Source: Candidatus Nitrotoga sp. HW29 (lineage in GTDB: Bacteria; Pseudomonadota; Gammaproteobacteria; Burkholderiales; Gallionellaceae). Taken from it: 64,000 bases of DNA. Position 1 is the first letter of the stretch, and each line of letters starts with the position of its first letter. The stretch covers positions 1 through 64,000 of the forward strand of contig NZ_CAKMAA020000017.1 of the NCBI RefSeq assembly GCF_924101635.2. The letters are read 5' to 3'. A program made the position numbers and the translations under genes. The notes below the pieces were generated by a model, which saw only the letters and a program-made list of their open reading frames with translations, had not been told where the DNA came from and did no database searches. Below are positions 1 through 7,574 of this stretch, one piece after another.

Positions 1-2
1 CT

Positions 3-300
3 CTAGCTGAATAATAATCCTATCGAGGTGTACGTTTCTATTAGACCACTACATTTGTCAGGTGCGAGCTTGCGCCAGTTGTGTCGATGCAGCAATTTAT
101 ATACTGATATCTCCCGTCCCAGCGCCATTTCGAGTTGAGGCTTGATCTGGCTGACCGCCAAAACGCCGCCGATACTGGCGGACTCCAGAAATGGTTTGAG
201 TAATTCGGCTTCGCGCTCAGGGGGGAAGTGCTCCCTATGTCGCCCTCCGCGCACTGACTTGCCTTTATCGCCTACCGCTCCGCCAGCAATGAACTGTTTC
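3..300 (-). pseudogene. IS630-family transposase fragment, truncated at both ends
   Basis: The minus strand encodes about 80 residues with the winged-helix N-terminal pattern of IS630-type transposases: a GGRHREHF start, a block resembling the family's 'EEE..FL..FLE.A..GGILVVS.IK..LE..LGR' region, and LLHRHNWRKLAPDK. After APDK the similarity stops and a stop codon follows at position 3. Upstream a TGA closes the frame near 300. No DDE catalytic region is present in the window, so this is a relic and not an active element. The rest of the element may lie left of the window, but the reading frame is already lost here. Confidence 0.7.
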
Positions 301-325
301 GGTCAGTAGATATTGCTGTGGTAGA

Positions 326-823
326 TTAAGGAGAAAAACTGCCGGTTTGATCAATCCGAATTGCCGGCTCCATCGCTCCGATATCAAGTTTGGTTTGAAT
401 CCGGTAAGCGATTGGGCCTGGGGTATTCTGTAGCAGTCCACCCACGAATCGGATGCCCTCGATCAGGCCGATCGTTGCAATGACCTTGAATTCTGCCTCG
501 CCATATGCTGGCACTTCAGGTAGCGCACTGGTTGCACCTGCCACGACCTCGGAATCATTTAAAAATACTTTGTAGCTCATGCCACGAAGGTTTAGTTTGG
601 TTGCATTGGGGTTCACTACGCGCATACCGATCTCAAACTGTGGTATGAGGCTCTCAGATGTCAGTGGCTTAAAAGAAGTGACACCGACTGACGGTGCCTC
701 AAAATTCGGGCGTAGTGACGTGCAACCTGTGCCAAGACAAACCAAGAGACAGAAGAGAATCAGGAGGAAGGCAGAATTCTTGCTGTGGAGACGTGTCAGC
801 GTTTTTGTATAAAGTTGTTTCAT
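326..823 (-). CDS. LEA14/WHy-domain lipoprotein (LEA type 2 family)
   Basis: Predicted 165-residue lipoprotein. A basic N-terminus is followed by a hydrophobic stretch (about residues 18-30) and a lipobox-like LGTGC ending at Cys34, so the mature protein should be lipid-anchored in the envelope. The body fits the WHy/LEA14 fold: a conserved VVNPNA motif, then alternating beta strands and a 'PAYGEAEF' turn before the last strands. Bacterial members are small periplasmic or outer-membrane lipoproteins of poorly defined function, often linked to stress tolerance. I chose the ATG at 823 because a GGTGA lies 5-6 bases upstream; ATGs at 835 and 880 are possible but lack a clear ribosome site. It stands alone, transcribed divergently from rlmM. 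Confidence 0.72.
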   Translation of the reverse strand: MKQLYTKTLTRLHSKNSAFLLILFCLLVCLGTGCTSLRPNFEAPSVGVTSFKPLTSESLIPQFEIGMRVVNPNATKLNLRGMSYKVFLNDSEVVAGATSALPEVPAYGEAEFKVIATIGLIEGIRFVGGLLQNTPGPIAYRIQTKLDIGAMEPAIRIDQTGSFSP

Positions 824-1045
824 ACTATTCACCATAAGGATAGATGGATCAACTGCACAAGCTAAAGTAGCTGCGGTCACTGTAAATCAAACAATACCAT
901 ATTCATCTACAAATTTTTGATGAAATATGTATTACACATGCTTCACCATGTGGATAGTTAGAAACTGATGGACTTGTTAAATTCAAGTCAAGCTGAGATG
1001 GTTTAGAGGCATATTAAAAGAATAAACTCCGCCTAGGCTGCTAAC

Positions 1046-2092
1046 ATGTGCGCCATGAGCACACCAAATCCAATCAAATTACAACAATGGCTGCTGTATT
1101 GTCGCCCCGGCTTTGAACGAGATTGCCTGCAGGAAACACAGGCATCACCGCTTGAGGCTAGCGCCAACAGCGGTTTTCTCATCCTCCAGGGCAAACCGCG
1201 CCTGCATTATGAGCAGCTTACCTTTACCCGCCAGTTGATCACCTTGCTAGCCGAAGTGAGTGAACTGCCCGATCGTGATCGCCTTACTCCTTTGCTTGCA
1301 GCCATACCCGATACACCCGTGCAATTCAGTGCATTATGGCTGGAAACGCCTGACACCAACGATGGCAAAGCCCTGTCCGGTTTTATCAAGCGCTTTCAAC
1401 CTCTGCTGGAAGATAAGCTGTGCGCCAGCGGGCGCATGGCTGAAGATCCCAGTTTGCCCCGCCTGCATATCTTTTTCCCTGATAAGAATCGGGCACTGAT
1501 TGGTACAAGTGATCCGCGCAACAGTAGCAGCGCAGCTATGGGTATCCTGCGCATGAAGATGCCTTATGAAGCGCCCAGCCGTTCTGTACTCAAGCTGGCC
1601 GAAGCTTTTGAGGTGTTTTTATCGGAAGACGAAAAAATACAATGGATCAGGCCAGGCATGCGCGCGGTAGATCTGGGTGCAGCTCCCGGTGGCTGGACTT
1701 GGCACCTTGTCAGTTTGGGTATGCAGGTGGAGGCAGTTGATAATGGGCCGCTCAAAGGCATAGTAGCCGATCATCCATCGGTTAAACATCTGCGTCTGGA
1801 TGGTTTCCGCTACCGTCCCAAGCACGCGGTAGACTGGCTGGTATGCGACATGATAGAGCAACCGGGACGAGTGGCCGCGCTGGTCGCAGACTGGATCATT
1901 AGTGGCTCAGCCAGCCGTGCCTTTTTCAACCTTAAGCTGCCGATGAAAAAACGCGTGGCAGCCTTGGACGAAGCGCTCGCCAGCATCCGCGAGGTCATGG
2001 ATAAAAAAGGCTTCAAATATCGCTTGAAAGCGAAGCAGCTATACCATGACCGTGAAGAAGTGACTGTGTTTCTGTCCAGAATTAAACGCTAA
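1046..2092 (+). CDS. rlmM: 23S rRNA 2'-O-ribose methyltransferase RlmM (C2498)
   Basis: 348 residues, close to the E. coli protein (366). RlmM methylates the 2'-O-ribose of C2498 in the peptidyl-transferase region of 23S rRNA using S-adenosylmethionine. The N-terminal part is the THUMP-like RNA-binding region (LLYCRPGFERDC). The C-terminal Rossmann domain carries SAM motif I, DLGAAPGGWTWHL, at about residues 208-220. It also has VDWLVCDM, holding the catalytic aspartate, and FFNLKLPMKKR, holding the catalytic lysine, of the FtsJ-like K-D-K-E family. The start could be 1046 or the ATG at 1055; neither has a strong Shine-Dalgarno. The gene is monocistronic and convergent with the cytochrome c gene. 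Confidence 0.93.
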   Translation: MCAMSTPNPIKLQQWLLYCRPGFERDCLQETQASPLEASANSGFLILQGKPRLHYEQLTFTRQLITLLAEVSELPDRDRLTPLLAAIPDTPVQFSALWLETPDTNDGKALSGFIKRFQPLLEDKLCASGRMAEDPSLPRLHIFFPDKNRALIGTSDPRNSSSAAMGILRMKMPYEAPSRSVLKLAEAFEVFLSEDEKIQWIRPGMRAVDLGAAPGGWTWHLVSLGMQVEAVDNGPLKGIVADHPSVKHLRLDGFRYRPKHAVDWLVCDMIEQPGRVAALVADWIISGSASRAFFNLKLPMKKRVAALDEALASIREVMDKKGFKYRLKAKQLYHDREEVTVFLSRIKR

Positions 2093-2151
2093 GAAGGGTT
2101 TTATAAAAAACCTGTTTTAGGAACAGTATTAAAACGATGCAAAGTTCTGTC

Positions 2152-2472
2152 TTATTTTATTAAGTCAGCAATAAACTTTGAAAGCGACTGAATTTCAGCA
2201 TCATTTGCGCCCAAGCCTTTTGCCGGCATTTCACCATATTCCCAACCAAATGCACCACCCGTAGTAATACTAGTCGCAATTTTATTTGCTGCGTCTTTAT
2301 CACCTTTGTATTTTTCGGAAATTTCCATAAAAGACGGTGCAACGCTACTTTTATCAATGGCGTGACAGGTACCACATTTAGCCTTGCCTTCTGCAGGCAT
2401 ATCTATTGCCAGTGCGTGGCCTGAAGCCATCAAGCCTGCAACCATAGCCATGCTTACGATAATAGAATTCAT
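2152..2472 (-). CDS. Small periplasmic c-type cytochrome (class I, c-551/c8-like)
   Basis: 106-residue monohaem cytochrome. A signal peptide (residues 1 to about 22, ending HALA) exports it. One CGTCH haem-attachment motif and a distal GEMPAKG methionine ligand mark a His/Met class I cytochrome of the short c-551 type, a soluble periplasmic electron carrier. The donor and acceptor cannot be told from context. The chosen ATG at 2472 follows a GGAG ribosome site 6 bases upstream; a longer reading to 2505 would add 11 residues before the signal peptide and is unlikely. The gene is alone, tail-to-tail with rlmM. Confidence 0.88.
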   Translation of the reverse strand: MNSIIVSMAMVAGLMASGHALAIDMPAEGKAKCGTCHAIDKSSVAPSFMEISEKYKGDKDAANKIATSITTGGAFGWEYGEMPAKGLGANDAEIQSLSKFIADLIK

Positions 2473-2725
2473 TTTTTCTCCGTTCAAAAAATTAGTTGAA
2501 ATCACACATGGGGCATTTTATACAAATCTACCTTAGCATATATACTTTCATTGAGACATCATCTAAACAGAACTAATTCACTGAAGTAAACCTCGGTTCT
2601 GTCGAGGGACTCATTAAGGTTTGATCTATACGACGGATGGAGTGAATCTTCGAGTTTTGATCAATAGACACGGGGATTCACTAATGAAAGAGTGCTCCAT
2701 GTCAAAAAACGCCGAATTCATTTAT

Positions 2726-3220
2726 TCATGACTTGCCGATATTCAACCTCAGCATCAGCGTCATCGGATGCAACGGCGACGACTGAAAACCGTAGTGTTC
2801 GTAGAACTCCTTGGCACGGTCATGAAGCGCATGTACCAGCAAAGCTCGGACACCAGTGTTTTGAGAAACCACAACAGCCCGGTTGACGGCGTCTTGTAGT
2901 AGTGAGGCGCCAAGCTTAATGCCTTGGGCGTGGTGGTCAACCGCGAGCCGAGCCAGCACCATCACCGGAACGGGATCGGGCATGTTCCGGCGCACAGAAC
3001 TGGTTGCCATCTGGTGCGAGACAGCGCCCGCAGCCATGGCATAGTAGCCGTAAACACGACTATCCTGATCCGCCACTACAAACGTGCGGCTGGCTCCGCT
3101 CACTTGGTTGACCATTGCGCGGCGCTTGAGCCACTCGTCGAGAACGCCCTCGCCGCACTCAAATCGATCCAGAATGTGGGTGGTCGCGAGTGGCTGAGGT
3201 GCGTTAAGTTGCAAACTCAT
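2726..3220 (-). CDS. GNAT-family toxin (TacT/AtaT-like acetyltransferase)
   Basis: 164-residue GNAT acetyltransferase. The start at 3220 is chosen because its ATG overlaps the stop of the upstream antitoxin gene (ATGA). It has the layout of type II GNAT toxins: an N-terminal 'LDRFECGEGVLDEWLKRRA' region, FVVAD and VYGYYAM strands, VMVLARLAVD, a QGIKLGASLL acetyl-CoA-binding loop, and the C-terminal AKEFYEHYGF with the tyrosine used as general acid. Known members block translation by acetylating the amino group of charged tRNAs. The partner DUF1778 protein lies immediately upstream. Function by family is well supported; the tRNA target is unknown. Confidence 0.9.
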   Translation of the reverse strand: MSLQLNAPQPLATTHILDRFECGEGVLDEWLKRRAMVNQVSGASRTFVVADQDSRVYGYYAMAAGAVSHQMATSSVRRNMPDPVPVMVLARLAVDHHAQGIKLGASLLQDAVNRAVVVSQNTGVRALLVHALHDRAKEFYEHYGFQSSPLHPMTLMLRLNIGKS

Positions 3221-3489
3221 GCTTTGACGGTGGCCCAAGGAGCTGTCACGGCCATGAGGTGCTCAACCCCTGGATTTGGGCTGGGCGGGGCGTCGAGCAT
3301 TGCCGTGAACTGCTGGAACTTGTCGGTATTCAAGCTGAAAAAAACCTGGTCAAGGATTACCGCCTGCGCGGCTGAGCAGGCAGCCTCGAGCATGAAGTCC
3401 GAACGGTTCTTGCCTAGCAGAGTTGCAGCGTGATCAATTAAATCCCGTTGCTCGGGCAATGCCCGTAAGTTGATAGCGGCGTCGCGCAT
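3217..3489 (-). CDS. DUF1778 ribbon-helix-helix antitoxin
   Basis: 90-residue DUF1778 protein (TacA-like). The N-terminal INLRALPEQRDLIDHAA region, followed by KNRSDFMLEAA, is the ribbon-helix-helix DNA-binding fold. The C-terminal half, with FFSLNTDKFQQF and a proline-rich LDAPPSPNPG, wraps and neutralises the GNAT toxin in known pairs. The start at 3489 has a GGAG site 6 bases upstream; the ATGs farther upstream (3516) lie inside the probable operator. Stop and toxin start overlap by 4 bp, so translation is probably coupled. The antitoxin, alone or with toxin, probably represses the promoter at 3513-3556. Confidence 0.9.
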   Translation of the reverse strand: MRDAAINLRALPEQRDLIDHAATLLGKNRSDFMLEAACSAAQAVILDQVFFSLNTDKFQQFTAMLDAPPSPNPGVEHLMAVTAPWATVKA

Positions 3490-3512
3490 GGAATTCTCCT
3501 TTTGATACATAT

Positions 3513-3556
3513 ACAATAGATATACGAAGTATGGTCATCTGTGTATCTATTGTCAA
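3513..3556 (-). promoter_or_regulatory. Promoter and inverted-repeat operator of the DUF1778-GNAT operon
   Basis: On the minus strand a perfect -35 TTGACA (3556-3551) is separated by exactly 17 bases from a CATACT -10 (3533-3528), placing the transcription start roughly 30-35 bases before the antitoxin ATG. Two 13-base arms, ACAATAGATATAC at 3513-3525 and GTGTATCTATTGT at 3541-3553, form an inverted repeat with 12 of 13 positions matched. One arm covers part of the -35 and the other lies near the start site. This is the geometry expected for autorepression by a ribbon-helix-helix antitoxin. Confidence 0.7.
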
Positions 3557-3559
3557 TAC

Positions 3560-3930
3560 GTTGAGTGCCATAATCCCGGATTTGATGTTCCCCAATACCG
3601 CCGCCGATAGATGCCGGCCCACGCTTAGTTCGGCAGCTGGTATGAATATGTCCATCTTTCTTTTGCAAGCTGCCGCGAGAAACGACCTTGATGAGCGAAC
3701 AGCGCAACAGACAGTCGGCATCGCTCGTGGAAAGCGCCATATCGCATGCAAGTGTTCTGGTAACACCCACCATCGCCAGAATAGCAAACGGATGCGGCCT
3801 TTCACCGTTTTTATGACGGTATGCAAATTATCAATATGCCGCACCAAGACATCGGAGCGCAGTTTGGCTGGATTAACAAGGAAGAAATATATGCTCCCGC
3901 TGCATAGGCACGTTGGTACCGCAAGTGTTC
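3560..3930 (-). pseudogene. REP-associated tyrosine transposase (RAYT, Y1 family) relic
   Basis: Read on the minus strand across at least three frames, this stretch gives consecutive pieces of a Y1/IS200-type REP-associated transposase: YFFLVNPAKLRSDVLVRHID, then WVLPEHLHAIWRFP (the HxH metal-binding motif, intact as HLH), then SDADCLLRCSLIKVVSRG in another frame, and GGIGEHQIRDYG, which matches the family's RRYWEHQIRD block. Frameshifts separate the pieces and the C-terminal part is missing, so it is not functional. Intact relatives mobilise palindromic REP sequences. It sits directly upstream of the toxin-antitoxin promoter. Boundaries are approximate. Confidence 0.72.
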
Positions 3931-3980
3931 ATTTACAGCCTGTGATGTTGGGCTTTCAGTCTAACCTTACTCGTTAGACC

Positions 3981-4613
3981 TCAATAGATTTGCTCGCTTG
4001 GTGCACCAAGAATCTTGATAGATATATTGGTTAGTCTGTCGAGGCATCGTGTGGCAAATGCGCTTATTGCATCAGCTTTTATGGGTTCGTTGAGTTCCTT
4101 GCCAGCAGCGGAAGCGCGTAGACCATCCGACCGAGTGGTGGAATTATAGCCTGCAGTTTTAGGGTCGCTATGCACCAATTTGTGGAGTAATTCCAGTGCC
4201 GCTTTCCACTCTTCATCACATGATGATGGCATTATAAGATCGAGAAGCTCGTCGAAGTTCGGTTGTGATTTGCGTGGCCAGCCATTGTGCCAAAAAGTGA
4301 CGGCGTCCGGATTTTTATGAAGGTAATAGATCATCCCTGTGCGCTCAACAAGGGGGCGCATAAGAATTCCCGCAGAAAATAGATATCCCTGTCTTATTAA
4401 CTCTCGCATGCTCAGTGCGATGCTCACGCCTTGCGGAATTATCTCGGCAGCAGCGATTTGTAGTGGTGACAGGTCGGTTGCATATGTTCGCGCGCCGAGC
4501 TGTCGATGAATTGCCATTGATTTGACAATAGTGTCATCAAATAGCTTGAGCAGTGGACTTCCGAGATACGGCTCGTTATCTGGCAAGAATACGGGGCTTG
4601 ATGGTTTAGGCAT
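3981..4613 (-). CDS. Uncharacterised protein, weakly like the DUF5677 family
   Basis: 210-residue soluble, mainly helical protein that I do not firmly recognise. The section 'SAGILMRPLVERTGMIYYL' followed by LHKLVHSDP resembles DUF5677-type proteins, in which a helical bundle carries a conserved arginine-glutamate pair and a late His, but the match is by eye only. No signal peptide or membrane segment is visible. No good ribosome site precedes the ATG at 4613. It lies between the RAYT relic and glnE on the same strand, 159 bases from the glnE stop. The accessory surroundings suggest cargo rather than a core gene. Confidence 0.5.
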   Translation of the reverse strand: MPKPSSPVFLPDNEPYLGSPLLKLFDDTIVKSMAIHRQLGARTYATDLSPLQIAAAEIIPQGVSIALSMRELIRQGYLFSAGILMRPLVERTGMIYYLHKNPDAVTFWHNGWPRKSQPNFDELLDLIMPSSCDEEWKAALELLHKLVHSDPKTAGYNSTTRSDGLRASAAGKELNEPIKADAISAFATRCLDRLTNISIKILGAPSEQIY

Positions 4614-4772
4614 ATTCTGATGTGGTACGCCCGTAGCGGTTCGAACGCCTGAACTCTTGGTTCATAGAAGCATCTTGCGATAACAAGAGGAGCTTGGTCG
4701 TGCGCGTTTCTTTCTCGAAAAATCCAGGTTGGAGTTGGATTGTCATCGTGTTTGGTTTTTATCAAGCGAATG

Positions 4773-7493
4773 CTACTTTTTTTCTTGACAATGTGGCCCC
4801 AAAAGCTCTTCCCATAGCGTAATCACCGCTGCCGTATCGATTCCTTTTCCGTCAATTCTATAGGGTGATTGGTTATTCAGGCGCATATTGTGTTGCAGTG
4901 CGCGCAGGGTGCGGTAGCAGTTGCTGACCGCTTCTGCTAGTTCTATTTTTATTAATCCTAGTTCACCGGCGAGCATGAGTAGTGCCAAATTGCCGCTGTT
5001 GGTAGTCAATTTGGGCTCGGTGTGAGCATGTGCCAAGATTAAGAATTGCACGATGAACTCGATATCCACCATACCGCCACGATCATGTTTTATATCGAAT
5101 AGACCGCTGTCGTTTGGATGGCTGTCCAGCATTTTCTGCCGCATTGCCACGATCTCTTGGCGTAGCACATCTAGATCACGCGATTTGCACAATACGTTGT
5201 TGCGAATAGTGTCAAATTGGTTACCCACTTGTGCATCGCCGGCACAGAAGCGCGCTCGTGTCAGCGCTTGGTGTTCCCACACCCAGGCGTGCTGCTGCTG
5301 ATATTCAGCGAATGCGGGGATGGAGCTGACCAATAGGCCGCTCGCGCCATTCGGGCGCAGGCGCAAATCTATTTCATACAAACGACCCGCTGAGGTATAG
5401 CTGCTTAACAAGGTGTTGATGCGCTGAGCGAGCCGGGCATAAATTTCTGCTGCGTCTGGATGTTGATCGTCGTACAAAAAAATCAGGTCGAGATCGGCTG
5501 CATAGCCGAGTTCGCGACCCCCTAGTTTGCCATAGGCAACAATGGCAAATTGCGCGTGTTGTTGATGCTTTTTGCGGGCATCACGCCAGCACAGTTGCAG
5601 TACATGCTGCAAAATCAGGTCGGCCAAGTTGCTGAGATGATCGCTTAACGTTTCCAACGGTAATAGCCCTTGTAAATCCATTGCCAATAAATGAAATGTT
5701 TTGGCATGCTGAAACTGACGCAGCACATCCATTTGGCGTTCGGTATCGGTATTGCATTGATCCAGTTGTGTTAACAGATCTGTATCTAGAGCAATCCAAT
5801 CGGGTGCCTGATAGATTTCACGTGTATCAAGTAATTCATCCAGCAGAATGGGATGCTTGATCAAGTATTCGCATGCCCACTCACTGGCGCTGGCAAGTCC
5901 GATCAAACGTGGTAATACCCTAGGATATTCGGCCAGAAAGGCCAGATAGGAGGCGCGGCGACTAATGCTTTCTAATAGATTGAGGATGCGTAGCAAGGTT
6001 TGGTCACGGTTGCTCGGCACAGCACATAGCGTGATGAACTGCGGGATCAGTTTGTCCATGCGTTGGCGGCTTGTGTCCGGCAGTTGGCGGTAGCGGCCGC
6101 TGTCACGAATATGCAATAGCCGCTCAGCCAAAGTGGTTGTGTCTGTATAACCTAATTTGCCAAGGTCATTTTGCAGTTCATTCGCGTTTAAATTTTCGTG
6201 CCAAAGCGTACTCGCTATCGCGTTATTTTTTTGTGTGCTGAAAATTTGGGCAAACTGTTTGCTTACTAATGAGCGGTGGTGATCCAATTGTTGCAGCATG
6301 GCTTGATAATCGGGATAGCCCATACCTTCGGCCAGGAGTGCCTGGTCTGCAATATTTTTAGGTAAATCCTGGGTTTGCTGATCTTCCAGATATTGCAGGC
6401 GGTGTTCCAGATTGCGTAAAAATACATAAGCGGTACTCAACTCTGTTACGGTATCTGCGGTAAGTTGGCCGTTTTCGCGCAGAAGTTGCAATACTTGCAA
6501 GGTGGGACGAATACGCAGGCTGGCATCACGCCCACCTCGTATCAATTGAAAAACCTGGGCTATGAATTCAATTTCACGGATGCCACCTGGCCCGAGTTTG
6601 ATGTTGTCAATTCGATCGCGTCGCTGTACCTCCTGGCTAATTTGTGCATGTAATTTGCGCATGGATTCAAATGCGCCGAAGTCGAGATATTTGCGGAAGA
6701 TGAAGGGTTGCACGAGCTGCATAAGCTCTTGCGTAGCCGAACAATCTGCCGGAGAAATGATTCGGGCTTTAATCCAGGCGTAACGTTCCCATTCTCGACC
6801 TTGCGCTACCAGATATTCCTCCAACGCTGCGAAGCTCATCACCAGTGGCCCGCTGTCACCATAAGGGCGTAAACGCATATCCACGCGGAATACATAACCT
6901 TCCTGAGTTAGTTCGTTAATCAGGTTAATGAGGCGACGCCCCAGGCGGGTAAAAAAATCATGGTTGCCGATACTGCGGGAACCATTGCTGTTGCCGTCTT
7001 CAGGATAGACAAAAATAAGATCAATGTCGGAGGAAACATTGAGTTCCATGCCGCCCAGTTTGCCCATGCCAACGACCAGCAATTGTTGCGGTGTACCGCT
7101 CAGCGTGCCTATTGGCTGACCATATTGCTGCTCCAGTGTTTCCATAATAAAGGATTGCGCGCGCTGTACCGTCAGCTCTGCCAGGGCAGACATACTGGTC
7201 ATTACTTCTTCCAGATTGGCCAGTCCGCCTAGGTCGCGTGTCAGTAGTTTGAGCATGACGCGCTTGCGCAACCAGCGTAGCGCGCGTGATAGCGATTCTT
7301 CATTCGTTACGGGTAGGATGTTGAGCCATGCTGTCATTTCATCCATATTGCACGGCTGCGCATAGTGCACGCGCAGCCACGGCAGTAATTCGCCTTCGCT
7401 ATCAAGCAGGCGTTGCGCATATCTGCTGCCATGCAAGGCACGCTGTAAAACAGTGTCGAAATTAGCGGAGATGGGCGTAATGACGGTATTCAT
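4773..7493 (-). CDS. glnE: Bifunctional glutamine synthetase adenylyltransferase/adenylyl-removing enzyme
   Basis: 906 residues (E. coli GlnE 946). It controls glutamine synthetase by adding AMP to, or removing it from, a tyrosine of each subunit in response to PII and glutamine. Two nucleotidyltransferase domains are visible: VGMGKLGGMELNVSSDIDLI at about residues 141-160 (N-terminal, adenylyl-removing) and a second GKLGGRELGYAADLDLIF near 650-670 (C-terminal, adenylylating), each with the paired aspartates of the fold. Helical regulatory domains lie between and after them. The ATG at 7493 has no Shine-Dalgarno. It is divergent from yhdP with an 81-base gap, the usual betaproteobacterial arrangement. 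Confidence 0.96.
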   Translation of the reverse strand: MNTVITPISANFDTVLQRALHGSRYAQRLLDSEGELLPWLRVHYAQPCNMDEMTAWLNILPVTNEESLSRALRWLRKRVMLKLLTRDLGGLANLEEVMTSMSALAELTVQRAQSFIMETLEQQYGQPIGTLSGTPQQLLVVGMGKLGGMELNVSSDIDLIFVYPEDGNSNGSRSIGNHDFFTRLGRRLINLINELTQEGYVFRVDMRLRPYGDSGPLVMSFAALEEYLVAQGREWERYAWIKARIISPADCSATQELMQLVQPFIFRKYLDFGAFESMRKLHAQISQEVQRRDRIDNIKLGPGGIREIEFIAQVFQLIRGGRDASLRIRPTLQVLQLLRENGQLTADTVTELSTAYVFLRNLEHRLQYLEDQQTQDLPKNIADQALLAEGMGYPDYQAMLQQLDHHRSLVSKQFAQIFSTQKNNAIASTLWHENLNANELQNDLGKLGYTDTTTLAERLLHIRDSGRYRQLPDTSRQRMDKLIPQFITLCAVPSNRDQTLLRILNLLESISRRASYLAFLAEYPRVLPRLIGLASASEWACEYLIKHPILLDELLDTREIYQAPDWIALDTDLLTQLDQCNTDTERQMDVLRQFQHAKTFHLLAMDLQGLLPLETLSDHLSNLADLILQHVLQLCWRDARKKHQQHAQFAIVAYGKLGGRELGYAADLDLIFLYDDQHPDAAEIYARLAQRINTLLSSYTSAGRLYEIDLRLRPNGASGLLVSSIPAFAEYQQQHAWVWEHQALTRARFCAGDAQVGNQFDTIRNNVLCKSRDLDVLRQEIVAMRQKMLDSHPNDSGLFDIKHDRGGMVDIEFIVQFLILAHAHTEPKLTTNSGNLALLMLAGELGLIKIELAEAVSNCYRTLRALQHNMRLNNQSPYRIDGKGIDTAAVITLWEELLGPHCQEKK

Positions 7494-7574
7494 TGAGGAG
7501 GCTTAGGGTTAAACTGTTTATATCTTTATGGTTCATTATAAATCTGCTATGCGTTTCCTGGCTTCTTTGTTTGT

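Noticed and set aside
2103-2125. GGGTTTT/AAAAACC dyad after rlmM as a terminator
   Set aside because: Weak A/T stem with a 3-base loop and no T-run; could be chance between convergent genes.
2638-2686. AGTGAATC...GATTCACT 8-bp inverted repeat near the GNAT gene
   Set aside because: Arms are short and about 30 bases apart, with no promoter or gene start attached; chance is adequate.
3531-3977. 148-residue plus-strand frame
   Set aside because: Antisense to the RAYT relic, whose minus-strand fragments match a known family; the plus frame resembles nothing.
4625-4660. GGTTCGAACG element, checked as a tRNA T-arm
   Set aside because: No matching acceptor, D-arm or anticodon stem can be built around it.
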